Below, piece after piece: positions 43,510-51,276 of a stretch of DNA of 64,000 bases (the first letter of the stretch is position 1; every line of letters begins with the position of its first letter). A program made the translations under genes and the position numbers. The stretch comes from an uncultured Acidobacteriota bacterium (GTDB lineage: Bacteria; Acidobacteriota; Blastocatellia; Pyrinomonadales; Pyrinomonadaceae). The stretch lies in the NCBI GenBank assembly GCA_937873515.1, contig CALMYB010000003.1, positions 62,001 through 126,000 of the forward strand, written 5' to 3'. The notes under the pieces are model-generated. The model ran no database searches and was not told the origin of the DNA. It was given only the letters and a program-made list of their open reading frames with translations.

Positions 43510-46107
43510 TCATTTGTAAAGCAAATAAGCCCCTCTCCGACGTAAAAATTCACTTAAGGCAGGTGCTGTCGATCTGTCGAGCTTTTCCAAGCTCGTTCCT
43601 TGTTTCAGATCATCGAGCGTCTCGGCGTTGACGAGAAGACGTCCAAAACGGTCGATCTGCCAGTCGGTCGGATATAGTTTCCTAAATGCGATCGCGATCG
43701 CAAGGCCCGTGCGGACGGAATTAAATACCCCACGATCGACAACTATCACGTTCACTCCGCCGCACGCCTCACCCTTGAAGACGGACGCGGTCGGCGTAAA
43801 TTTGATCGGCACGAACCTTACGCCTTTAAGCCCCATCCCGTTCAGTTCTGTCGTGAGCTTGCGCCCGTCGATCCACGGGGCTCCGACGACCTCGAAAGGA
43901 GTATCGGTCCCGCGGCCGACGCTCACGTTCGTCGTCTCGAGCAGTCCGATGCCGGGATAGAGCGTTGCTTCGTTGAGCGAGCGCATATTCGGCGAAGGAT
44001 TCACCCACGTTTGTCCCGTTTGGTCGAACCACATCGAACGCGACCAGTTCGCCATTTCGATCACGCGAAGGTCCGCACCGATCTTCCGTTCGGCATTCAT
44101 CATCTTCGCGAACTCACCGATCGTCATGCCATATCGAACGGGCACGGTATGCGCCGCGATGAACGAAAGCTTTTCCTCGTCGGCAAGTGGCCCTTCGACA
44201 GCGACGCCGTTAATTGGATTCGGACGATCGAGAACGATTACGGGTTTGCCTGCCTTGGCCGCCTCTTCCATCACATTTCGAAGTGTTGCCGTGTAGGTAT
44301 AGAATCTTGCGCCGACATCTTGAATGTCATAGACGATAGCGTCAAGATCCTTCAACTGTTCGGCTTTCGGCCTTCGCGTTTCACCATACAGCGAGTAGAT
44401 CGGAAGGCCCGTCTTCTCGTCCTTGGTGTCGCCGATCTTCTCCTGGTCGAGTTCGCCGCGAATGCCGTGCTCCGGTGAAAAGAGCGCCGTGAGGTTCACG
44501 TTCGGGGCTTTATGCAGAACATCGATCGTCAAATCACCGTCAAGGTCTCGGCCGGTCTGGTTCGTAACAAGCCCTATCTTCAGGCCCTCAAGCTGCTTGA
44601 ATCCATCCCGCTCCAAAACGTCAATGCCGTTGAGAACTGGCTTCTCTATACGATTCATCGGCGCAGATAAGCCGCCAAACTCCAATTTGCTGAAGCCCTT
44701 TATCCACTCGGCTTTTTGTTTAAAGATCGGGAGCTTGGCAGCGACCTGTGCCTGATATTCGGCCTCGGCCTCGCGCACTTTATCGATCGGTGTGTCTTCG
44801 ACCGCAGCGGCCGCAAGCGTCGCGATCTTTGCCCGCAGCGGCGTCACGTTCCCCTTGCCGTTCGGATGAACGCGATTTGAAAGAAAGACGACGAAGGTCT
44901 GCGAAACGCGATCGACCCAAATGCTCGTGCCTGTAAATCCCGTGTGGCCGAACGATCCGCGTGGGAAGAGTTCGCCGCGATTCGATGAGAATGGCGTATC
45001 GATGTCCCAACCAAGCCCGCGCGTGTCGCCGCCTCTTGAAACGACGTTCGGAGTCGTCATTCTCGCGACCGTCGATGCCGAAAGAATGCGTTTTCCGTTC
45101 AAAGTTCCGCCGTTCAAAAGCATTTGGCAGAATAGTGCGAGGTCGTCGGCTGTCGAAAACAATCCCGCGTGGCCTGCAACACCGCCCATACGATATGCTG
45201 TCGGATCGTGAACTGCTCCTCTGAGAATGCGGTCACCCGTTTTCGAGTCGCCGTCGAACTTCGATCCAAGATAACTCTGTTGGCCGCGAATGTTCTCCGT
45301 CGGCGCGATCCGCTGAGTGATCGCACTGGGCAGATCAACGGCCGAGACGACGTCTCCGGTGTCTGATGTCGGCAGAAGTAGTTTTATAAAAAATGTCCTG
45401 TCCATACCGACCTTCCGGAAGACGTTCTCATACGCAAAGTCGTCCAACGGCTTGCCCGAAACCTTCAGGACAAGAGCACCAAGTATCTCGAAATTGATAT
45501 CTGAATAGACGAACTCCGTACCGCTAAGATCGCGCAGCTTCTCTTTGTAAAGAGCCTGGAGCATTCCGTCTTGACCGCTCCATTTCTGTTTGAGGTCAAA
45601 GTCCGGTGCGTATCCGGAGGTATGCGTCAGCAGGTCAAAGATCGTGACCTGTTTTGCCCTGTCATCCGCGATCTCCGGAAAGTATTTGCCGATGTTATCG
45701 CTTAGCCGGAGCTTGCCGTCCTCAACGAGCTTCATGATCGACGTCGTGGTCGCGACGACCTTCGTCAAGCTAGCGAGGTCAAAGATCGTATCGACGGTCA
45801 TCTTCTCGACGTTCGGGACAAGGGCCCGGTTACCAAAGGCCTGGCGATAGACGATCCTGCCTCTATGGCCGATCAAGACGACGGCACCGGGCAGTTTGTT
45901 ATCAGCGATCGCTTGGTTCACGATCGGGCCGATCTCGGCGAGCTTTTCAGGATTCATCCCGACGGTCTGCGGACTCGCCGGCGACAGCACCTGCGCGAAA
46001 AGGCCGGCCGAGAGCGAAGTAACGCAGATCGAAACAAAAAAGAACAGGCAAACAGAGTTCAATAGCGCGCTCGATGCCTTTGCTCTTGTTTTCACTCGTG
46101 TTTGCAT
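43510..46107 (-). CDS. namZ: Exported fusion of a beta-lactamase-fold (AmiE-like) domain and a NamZ exo-muramidase (DUF1343) domain
   Basis: An 865-residue protein. An N-terminal signal (about residues 1-39, ending LFAQ) is followed by a class C beta-lactamase/serine hydrolase domain (about 45-430) with Ser113-x-x-Lys116 (ASLTK), Tyr201 (YSD) and HTG (388-390). Residues about 490-865 are a complete DUF1343/NamZ domain: KIGLVTNQTGRD, the ALFSPEHGIRG motif with Glu546, YDIQDVGARFYTY, VLDRPNPINGV and PNMRSLNEATLYPG. NamZ releases N-acetylmuramic acid from the non-reducing end of peptidoglycan fragments. In Bacillus subtilis the beta-lactamase-like AmiE (amidase) and NamZ are separate neighbours; here they are one chain. 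The gene starts 1 base after the LysR stop. Confidence 0.87.
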   Translation of the reverse strand: MQTRVKTRAKASSALLNSVCLFFFVSICVTSLSAGLFAQVLSPASPQTVGMNPEKLAEIGPIVNQAIADNKLPGAVVLIGHRGRIVYRQAFGNRALVPNVEKMTVDTIFDLASLTKVVATTTSIMKLVEDGKLRLSDNIGKYFPEIADDRAKQVTIFDLLTHTSGYAPDFDLKQKWSGQDGMLQALYKEKLRDLSGTEFVYSDINFEILGALVLKVSGKPLDDFAYENVFRKVGMDRTFFIKLLLPTSDTGDVVSAVDLPSAITQRIAPTENIRGQQSYLGSKFDGDSKTGDRILRGAVHDPTAYRMGGVAGHAGLFSTADDLALFCQMLLNGGTLNGKRILSASTVARMTTPNVVSRGGDTRGLGWDIDTPFSSNRGELFPRGSFGHTGFTGTSIWVDRVSQTFVVFLSNRVHPNGKGNVTPLRAKIATLAAAAVEDTPIDKVREAEAEYQAQVAAKLPIFKQKAEWIKGFSKLEFGGLSAPMNRIEKPVLNGIDVLERDGFKQLEGLKIGLVTNQTGRDLDGDLTIDVLHKAPNVNLTALFSPEHGIRGELDQEKIGDTKDEKTGLPIYSLYGETRRPKAEQLKDLDAIVYDIQDVGARFYTYTATLRNVMEEAAKAGKPVIVLDRPNPINGVAVEGPLADEEKLSFIAAHTVPVRYGMTIGEFAKMMNAERKIGADLRVIEMANWSRSMWFDQTGQTWVNPSPNMRSLNEATLYPGIGLLETTNVSVGRGTDTPFEVVGAPWIDGRKLTTELNGMGLKGVRFVPIKFTPTASVFKGEACGGVNVIVVDRGVFNSVRTGLAIAIAFRKLYPTDWQIDRFGRLLVNAETLDDLKQGTSLEKLDRSTAPALSEFLRRRGAYLLYK

Positions 46108-46108
46108 C

Positions 46109-47026
46109 CTATTTCCTTGAGCGTTGTCCTTTCGCTCTTTCGGCGAAGTTCGCCTTGCAGAGCGATACGAACTCCTTTGCGATCGGAGAGTAATAGCCGC
46201 CGCGGAGTCTAGCCAAACCCAGATCCCAATTGATCTCCGCTCCTTCGATCATCCACGACACGAGCTTCTTCTGCTTTACAAGATCGGCGATCGTTTTCGC
46301 ACCCGCCGTGCCAACGCCCATATTCGCTTCGACCATTTCATTTATCGCAGCCTGCCGCGACAGTTCCATAATGACGTTCGGCCGCACATTCGCCGCGTTA
46401 AAGAAATCATCGATCATTCGCCGCGTATTTCCCCCACGCTCGCCGAGGATCAGTTTCTCGCCCGCCAGCGAGGCCGCCGAGATGTAGCGGTCTTTCGCCA
46501 ACGGGTGCGTTGGGTGGCCGATCGCGACGATCTCATCGCTAAGCAGAAGGTCTGTCGTGATCGAAGAATTATCGACCGGCAGGCTAACGAATGCTATATC
46601 GATCTCGCCGTGCATTATCTTGTCCACTAAGAGCTGGCTCGTCCCCGAAGTTACATGCAGATCGCCGTTCGGAAATCTTCGCCGAAGTTTACCGAGGATC
46701 TTTGGCAGCTGATTTGCAGAAAAGTTTGACGACGAACTGCCGATGCGAAGGCGTCCATGTTCGGCACCGGCGACCTCTGCGATCTCGGCGATCGCCGAAT
46801 CGTGTTCACGCAAGATCTTCCTCGCGCGATCAAGCAGATATTCTCCCGCTTCGGTCAAGATCACACGCCGCGGTGTTCGGGTGAACAGCGGCATTCCAAC
46901 CTCGTCCTCCAATTGCCGGATCTGCATTGAGATGGCCGCCTGCGTGACGTTGACGCGCCGGGCACCCGCAGTAAAGGTCTTCGCCTCAGCGATCGCTAGA
47001 AAGGCTTTGAGCTGTCGGATCTCCAT
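46109..47026 (-). CDS. LysR-family transcriptional regulator
   Basis: A 305-residue regulator with an N-terminal winged helix (MEIRQLKAFLAIAEAKTFTAGARRVNVTQAAISMQIRQLE) and a periplasmic-binding-like effector domain (about 90-295). The family binds DNA as a tetramer and usually responds to a pathway metabolite. It is in one operon with the muramidase fusion downstream and divergent from the murK-murQ operon across 128 bases, the usual arrangement for control of both. The effector could be an amino sugar or muropeptide product; that is inference. Confidence 0.88.
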   Translation of the reverse strand: MEIRQLKAFLAIAEAKTFTAGARRVNVTQAAISMQIRQLEDEVGMPLFTRTPRRVILTEAGEYLLDRARKILREHDSAIAEIAEVAGAEHGRLRIGSSSSNFSANQLPKILGKLRRRFPNGDLHVTSGTSQLLVDKIMHGEIDIAFVSLPVDNSSITTDLLLSDEIVAIGHPTHPLAKDRYISAASLAGEKLILGERGGNTRRMIDDFFNAANVRPNVIMELSRQAAINEMVEANMGVGTAGAKTIADLVKQKKLVSWMIEGAEINWDLGLARLRGGYYSPIAKEFVSLCKANFAERAKGQRSRK

Positions 47027-47051
47027 AATTTTGTCGATCAGGATTGCTTAT

Positions 47052-47090
47052 TGACTACATAAAATCCTTTAAATTTGATTATATGTCAAG
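47052..47090. promoter_or_regulatory. Candidate LysR operator in the divergent promoter region
   Basis: TTGACTACATA (from 47052) faces TATATGTCAA (to 47090), giving inverted TTGAC/GTCAA ends around an AT-rich centre. It lies between the LysR gene and the kinase gene. Both TTGAC ends could also serve as -35 elements, but no -10 at the right spacing was found. Confidence 0.4.
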
Positions 47091-47154
47091 CCTAGCGAAG
47101 AATGTATGTGCTTTTTTGCGTTTCGCCGGCATCCCAATAGATGCCTGAAAGAAG

Positions 47155-48159
47155 ATGAAAAAAGAAGGGAGAGCCCACCCGTATCAGTTTTATCTAGGCG
47201 TCGATGGAGGCGGAACGAAATGCACCATCGCGATAATGAGCAGCCAGGGACGCGTCGTTGCCGAAGCCCTGGGCGGCCCTGCAAATCCGCTGCGTGTCGG
47301 TGTCGAAACGGCGGTCTCGAACATCGCGTACGCCATAGACAAGGCCTGCGATGACAACAACATTTCCCGCGGCGATATCGTCGCCGCAACACTCGGGCTG
47401 GCGGGAGTTCGGAGGTATGACATTCGAGAGCGCGTCCGCGACAGCTTTCTTGGACGCTTTGGCGTAAACCGCCTTATCGTTACCACAGACGCCGAGATCG
47501 CACTCTATGGCACCACGCTTGGCAAGGCCGGACTCGTCGTTATCGCGGGCACCGGGTCGATCTGTCTTGGTATGGACAGCGATGGTAAACGGGCAATGGC
47601 CGGCGGTTGGGGACCGATCGCCGGTGACGAAGGAGGCGGACGAGGTATCGCAGGCGAAGCTCTGCATCGGATCGCAAAGGCGTCAGATGGCCGAGGTCCG
47701 GCGACCGCCCTTTCCGAGCTTGCGGCAGACTATTTTCGTGCATCGAATGTCGAGAACCTCATCGGTGCGATCTACGCGCCGACGATGGACAACAGTAGGA
47801 TCGCCGGCTTCTCTCGATTCGTGACCGAGGCGGCAAGAGCCGGCGACGCCGTCGCACTTTCGATCATCAGTGATGCCGGTGAAGAGCTTGGCAATGCGGC
47901 TGCGGCAGTAATAAGGAAGCTTTGTCTGCAAGAAGCGAAATTCCCTGTCGGATGCGTCGGAAGCGTATTCCTCGCGGGCAGCCTTTTGACCGACAGGATG
48001 AAGCAGCTCATACAGGCCGAAGCACCAAAGGCCTATCTAACGAAACCGAAATTTTTACCTGCGCACGCCGCGTGCCAGATAGCTCGGACAAATGGTAACG
48101 TTGTTGAACCGATGCCGGGCGATGACGGACCGTCCTTGAGAACCGGACGCAGGCCATAG
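47155..48159 (+). CDS. BadF/BadG-type amino-sugar kinase (MurK/NagK-like)
   Basis: A 334-residue ATPase of the ASKHA fold. It has PHOSPHATE1 (VDGGGTKCTIAI), the substrate loop GPANPLRVG, the PHOSPHATE2-like IAGTGSICLG and the WGPIAGDEGGGRGIAGEAL motif of GlcNAc/MurNAc kinases. The product would be GlcNAc-6-P and/or MurNAc-6-P in the cytoplasm. The MurQ gene 13 bases downstream makes MurNAc a likely substrate, as for MurK of other bacteria. The C-terminal 20 residues (DDGPSLRTGRRP) are probably unstructured. First gene of the plus-strand operon. Confidence 0.83.
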   Translation: MKKEGRAHPYQFYLGVDGGGTKCTIAIMSSQGRVVAEALGGPANPLRVGVETAVSNIAYAIDKACDDNNISRGDIVAATLGLAGVRRYDIRERVRDSFLGRFGVNRLIVTTDAEIALYGTTLGKAGLVVIAGTGSICLGMDSDGKRAMAGGWGPIAGDEGGGRGIAGEALHRIAKASDGRGPATALSELAADYFRASNVENLIGAIYAPTMDNSRIAGFSRFVTEAARAGDAVALSIISDAGEELGNAAAAVIRKLCLQEAKFPVGCVGSVFLAGSLLTDRMKQLIQAEAPKAYLTKPKFLPAHAACQIARTNGNVVEPMPGDDGPSLRTGRRP

Positions 48160-48172
48160 CTGGACGACAAGA

Positions 48173-49066
48173 GTGATCTCGATTACCGAATCTGAAAACG
48201 AGGCGACACGCGACATCGACAAGGCTTCGACGCTCGATGCCCTTTCGCTTATCAATAACGAGGACAAGCATGTCGCGCTCGCTGTCGAAAAAGTTCTGCC
48301 TCAGGTTGCGTCTGTGGTCGATTCGGTCGTAGCCCGCCTCGAGAACGGCGGACGCCTTTTCTACGTCGGAACCGGAACGAGCGGCCGCCTCGGCGTTCTC
48401 GACGCGAGCGAACTGCCGCCAACATTCGGCGTAGAGAGCGGGCTCGTACAGGGAGTGATCGCGGGCGGCATCGATGCACTTTATAAGGCGACGGAGGCAA
48501 GTGAGGACGATTCTCAAGCGGGCGAAAGAGATCTAAAAGCCCGCAACTTGAATTCGAAAGACGCTCTTATCGGGATCGCTGCGTCAGGCCGCACGCCATA
48601 CACGATCGGCGCCCTTAAGTACGCTCGCTCGCTCGGCTGCTTTACCGCGTGCATTACTAGCAATCCCGACTCACCGATCACCAATGCGGCCGACATCGCT
48701 GTCGTTGCTCTTGTCGGTCCCGAAGCTATCGCCGGCTCGACTCGTATGAAGGCCGGGACGGCGCAGAAGCTCATTCTGAATATGATCTCGACCGTCACGA
48801 TGATCCGCATGGGCTACGTGGTCGGCAATCGTATGACGAACATGCGCACGGCGAACAATAAACTTCGTGAACGGAGCCTGCGTATCATTGCTGCCGAGGC
48901 CGGAAAGAATGAAGTCGAAGCGCAGGAGCTTCTTGCTGCGGCAGAGGACGATCTTCGCGTTGCGTTGGTAATGGCAAAGGCAAATGTTGGTCCAGATGAC
49001 GCGAAACGCTTCCTTGCCGAGTCAAACTTTATCGTCCCGAAAGCAGTAGAAATGGCAAAAAGCTAA
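48173..49066 (+). CDS. murQ: N-acetylmuramic acid 6-phosphate etherase
   Basis: A 297-residue SIS-domain lyase that splits MurNAc-6-P into GlcNAc-6-P and D-lactate. Signatures: GTGTSGRLGVLDASELPPTFG with the catalytic Glu, AASGRTPYTIGALKYA, VVALVGPEAIAGSTRMKAGTAQKLILNM, and the C-terminal helical domain. The start codon is GTG; no better start fits the family N-terminus (ITESENEATRDIDKAS). MurQ is normally paired with a PTS transporter (MurP) or a kinase; here the kinase lies immediately upstream. Confidence 0.95.
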   Translation: MISITESENEATRDIDKASTLDALSLINNEDKHVALAVEKVLPQVASVVDSVVARLENGGRLFYVGTGTSGRLGVLDASELPPTFGVESGLVQGVIAGGIDALYKATEASEDDSQAGERDLKARNLNSKDALIGIAASGRTPYTIGALKYARSLGCFTACITSNPDSPITNAADIAVVALVGPEAIAGSTRMKAGTAQKLILNMISTVTMIRMGYVVGNRMTNMRTANNKLRERSLRIIAAEAGKNEVEAQELLAAAEDDLRVALVMAKANVGPDDAKRFLAESNFIVPKAVEMAKS

Positions 49067-49083
49067 CGGCTGCCGGCGCACAT

Positions 49084-49092
49084 TGGTACACT
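49084..49092 (+). promoter_or_regulatory. Extended -10 element before the HAD gene
   Basis: TG-N-TACACT (TG 49084-49085, hexamer 49087-49092) ends 6 bases before the ATG at 49099, so transcription would begin at about the start codon. No good -35 was found, as is usual for extended -10 promoters. Confidence 0.4.
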
Positions 49093-49098
49093 GTCTTG

Positions 49099-49755
49099 AT
49101 GCATCGATTCGTTTTCTTCTTTGACGTCGATAACACGCTGCTCGATAACGATCGCGTGTCGGCGGCCCTGCGTGAATTTCTGAACAAAGAGGTCGGAGAA
49201 CGGAGAACTACGGCCTATTGGGAGATCTTTGAAGAATTGCGCAAGGAACTCGGATACGCCGATTATCTTGGAGCCTTGCAGCGCTATCGTTCGAAGTTTC
49301 CGTACGAATCGCATCTTCTGTCGCTGTCCAACTACTTGATAAACTACCCGTTCGCAAATCGCCTATTCCCGAATTCTCTCGATGTAATCGATAAATTCAA
49401 AAAGCTCGGGCCGGTCGTAATCTTGACCGACGGCGATGCCGTATTCCAGCCGCGAAAGATCGAACGTTCGGGCCTCGGCGAAGCCGTTGAGAACAACGTG
49501 CTCATCTACATTCACAAAGAGCAGGAACTAGCCGATATCGAACGTCGATACCCGGCCGAGCATTACTATCTTTTCGACGACAAGCTGCGAATACTCACCG
49601 CGATGAAGAAGCAGTGGACGTCGAAGCTTACGACCGTATTCGTCAAACAGGGGCATTACGCGGCGGACACAAAAGAGATCGCTCAATATCCGGCCGCCGA
49701 TATTTCGATCGAAAGGATCGGCGATGCTCTCAAGATCAACATCTCGGAAACTTAG
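49099..49755 (+). CDS. HAD-superfamily hydrolase-like protein in the amino-sugar cluster
   Basis: A 218-residue protein with the HAD motif I FDVDNTLLDND, motif II VILTDGDAVFQPRKI, and a DD motif IV (YYLFDDKLRIL). The region between (about residues 15-100) is a helical cap. It starts at ATG 49099; the preceding TTG is less likely. It lies 32 bases after murQ and 3 bases before the symporter gene. It could be a sugar-phosphate phosphatase linked to the pathway, in the way MupP acts on MurNAc-6-P in pseudomonads, but the sequence does not resemble MupP closely and the substrate is unknown. Confidence 0.75.
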   Translation: MHRFVFFFDVDNTLLDNDRVSAALREFLNKEVGERRTTAYWEIFEELRKELGYADYLGALQRYRSKFPYESHLLSLSNYLINYPFANRLFPNSLDVIDKFKKLGPVVILTDGDAVFQPRKIERSGLGEAVENNVLIYIHKEQELADIERRYPAEHYYLFDDKLRILTAMKKQWTSKLTTVFVKQGHYAADTKEIAQYPAADISIERIGDALKINISET

Positions 49756-49758
49756 CCA

Positions 49759-51276
49759 ATGCAAATACTCGATCTCGTGATCATCTTCGGCTATCTGATC
49801 GGCATCACCGCCTTTGGGATACTCTTCTCCGGAAAGCAGGAGACAACAGAAGACTACTTTGTAGGCGACCGCAGTGTTCCATGGTGGGCGATCGCAATGT
49901 CGATCGTCGCCACCGAAACGAGTACGATCACATTCGTCTCCGTTCCGGGCATCGCTTTCGCAAAAGGCGGGAATTTCCAATTCCTTCAGCTCGTCTTTGG
50001 CTACCTGCTCGGCCGCATCGTGATCTCGCTCCTTTTTATTCCGCTGTATTTCAAGGGTGAGCTGCTTACGGTCTATCAGCTTCTTGGCGATAGGTTCGGC
50101 CGGCGCGTAAAGATGCTCGCATCTGCTCTTTTCGTCGTAATGCGAAACATCGCGGACGGCATTCGCCTGCTCCTGACGGCGATCGTCCTTGCGGCCGTGT
50201 GGGCATCGTTCTACCCGAATACGGAACCTGCGACCGTGATCGTAGCGTCGATCGTGCTGCTCGGCCTCGTGATGATAATTTTTACGTTCTACGGCGGAAT
50301 GGAAGCGGTCATCTGGGTCGAGGTCGTGCAGCTCGTTATCTATATCGGCGGCGCCGCTGCGGCCGCGGTCGTCCTTGCCCAGAACATCGACGGCGGTTTC
50401 TCGGCTGCGGTCGCTGTTGGCGAACAGTTCCATAAGTTCAGCGTCTTCGACTTCGGCTGGGACATAACGAAGACGTACACCTTCTGGTCCGGCCTGCTCG
50501 GCGGCTGTTTCCTTACGATGTCCACTCACGGCACGGATCAATATCTCGTGCAGCGTTATCTATGCACGAGCAAGCCGCTATCTGCCGCGACCGCACTGCT
50601 CTCTTCCGGTCTCGTCGTGCTTGGGCAATTCATCGGTTTCCTATTTATCGGTGTATTGCTTTTCGCCTTTTATGCTCCATACGCAGCGCCCGAATACGCG
50701 CAGGCGGGCATTGCCGGTTCCGGCATCACAGCAACGTTTCCTTTCTTAAAAGGCGATCAGGTCTTTCCGAATTTTATTACGGAACATATGCCCGCCGGGC
50801 TCTCGGGCCTTGTCGTCGCGGCGATCTTTGCGGCGGCACTGTCCTCTTCGCTAAACTCGATTGCGGCAACGGCGGTAAATGACCTTTACAAGCCTTTTGC
50901 TTCGGGGGCAGACGACAAGAAACTTGTCAAGATCGCCGGATGGCTGACCGTGATCGTAGGCATCATACAGATATTGATCGCGGTAGGATTTATGAGGTCA
51001 GGTGAATCGGCATTGGCTCTTGCTCTTTCGGTCGCGTCCTTGATAAACGGCCCCATACTAGGCGTCTTTCTTGTCGGCACGCTAATAAAACGTGCGAAGG
51101 AGATACACGCCCTTTTGGGGATGATCGCAAGCATTTGCCTTATGGTCTATATCCTCGTCGCAACTAAGATCGCATGGACGTGGTACGCACTTATCGGCAG
51201 CCTTGTTACGTTGATCGTTGCGTGGCTCGCCTCGCTCGTTTTTGGTTCTAGATCAAATGATGAAGTCAATATATAG
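49759..51276 (+). CDS. Sodium:solute symporter (SSS family), possible amino-sugar importer
   Basis: A 505-residue inner-membrane protein with about 13 hydrophobic segments and SSS landmarks: an N-terminal YFVGDRSVPWWAIAMSIVATETSTITF segment, the FTFYGGMEAVIWVEVVQ helix and the sodium-site helix ALSSSLNSIAATAVNDLYKPF. It starts 3 bases after the HAD gene and overlaps the GH3 gene by 20 bases, so it belongs to the murK-murQ operon. A Na+-driven uptake of MurNAc, GlcNAc or a muropeptide sugar would replace the PTS transporter that usually supplies MurQ. Confidence 0.88.
   Translation: MQILDLVIIFGYLIGITAFGILFSGKQETTEDYFVGDRSVPWWAIAMSIVATETSTITFVSVPGIAFAKGGNFQFLQLVFGYLLGRIVISLLFIPLYFKGELLTVYQLLGDRFGRRVKMLASALFVVMRNIADGIRLLLTAIVLAAVWASFYPNTEPATVIVASIVLLGLVMIIFTFYGGMEAVIWVEVVQLVIYIGGAAAAAVVLAQNIDGGFSAAVAVGEQFHKFSVFDFGWDITKTYTFWSGLLGGCFLTMSTHGTDQYLVQRYLCTSKPLSAATALLSSGLVVLGQFIGFLFIGVLLFAFYAPYAAPEYAQAGIAGSGITATFPFLKGDQVFPNFITEHMPAGLSGLVVAAIFAAALSSSLNSIAATAVNDLYKPFASGADDKKLVKIAGWLTVIVGIIQILIAVGFMRSGESALALALSVASLINGPILGVFLVGTLIKRAKEIHALLGMIASICLMVYILVATKIAWTWYALIGSLVTLIVAWLASLVFGSRSNDEVNI

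Noticed and set aside
43510..46107. Considered as a true beta-lactamase (antibiotic resistance)
   Set aside because: The catalytic fold is present but the fused NamZ domain and the MurNAc neighbours fit a muropeptide amidase better; resistance activity is not supported.
49528..50541. A 337-codon minus-strand frame opposite the symporter
   Set aside because: Antisense shadow dominated by Asp/His/Arg; the plus strand encodes a clear SSS transporter.
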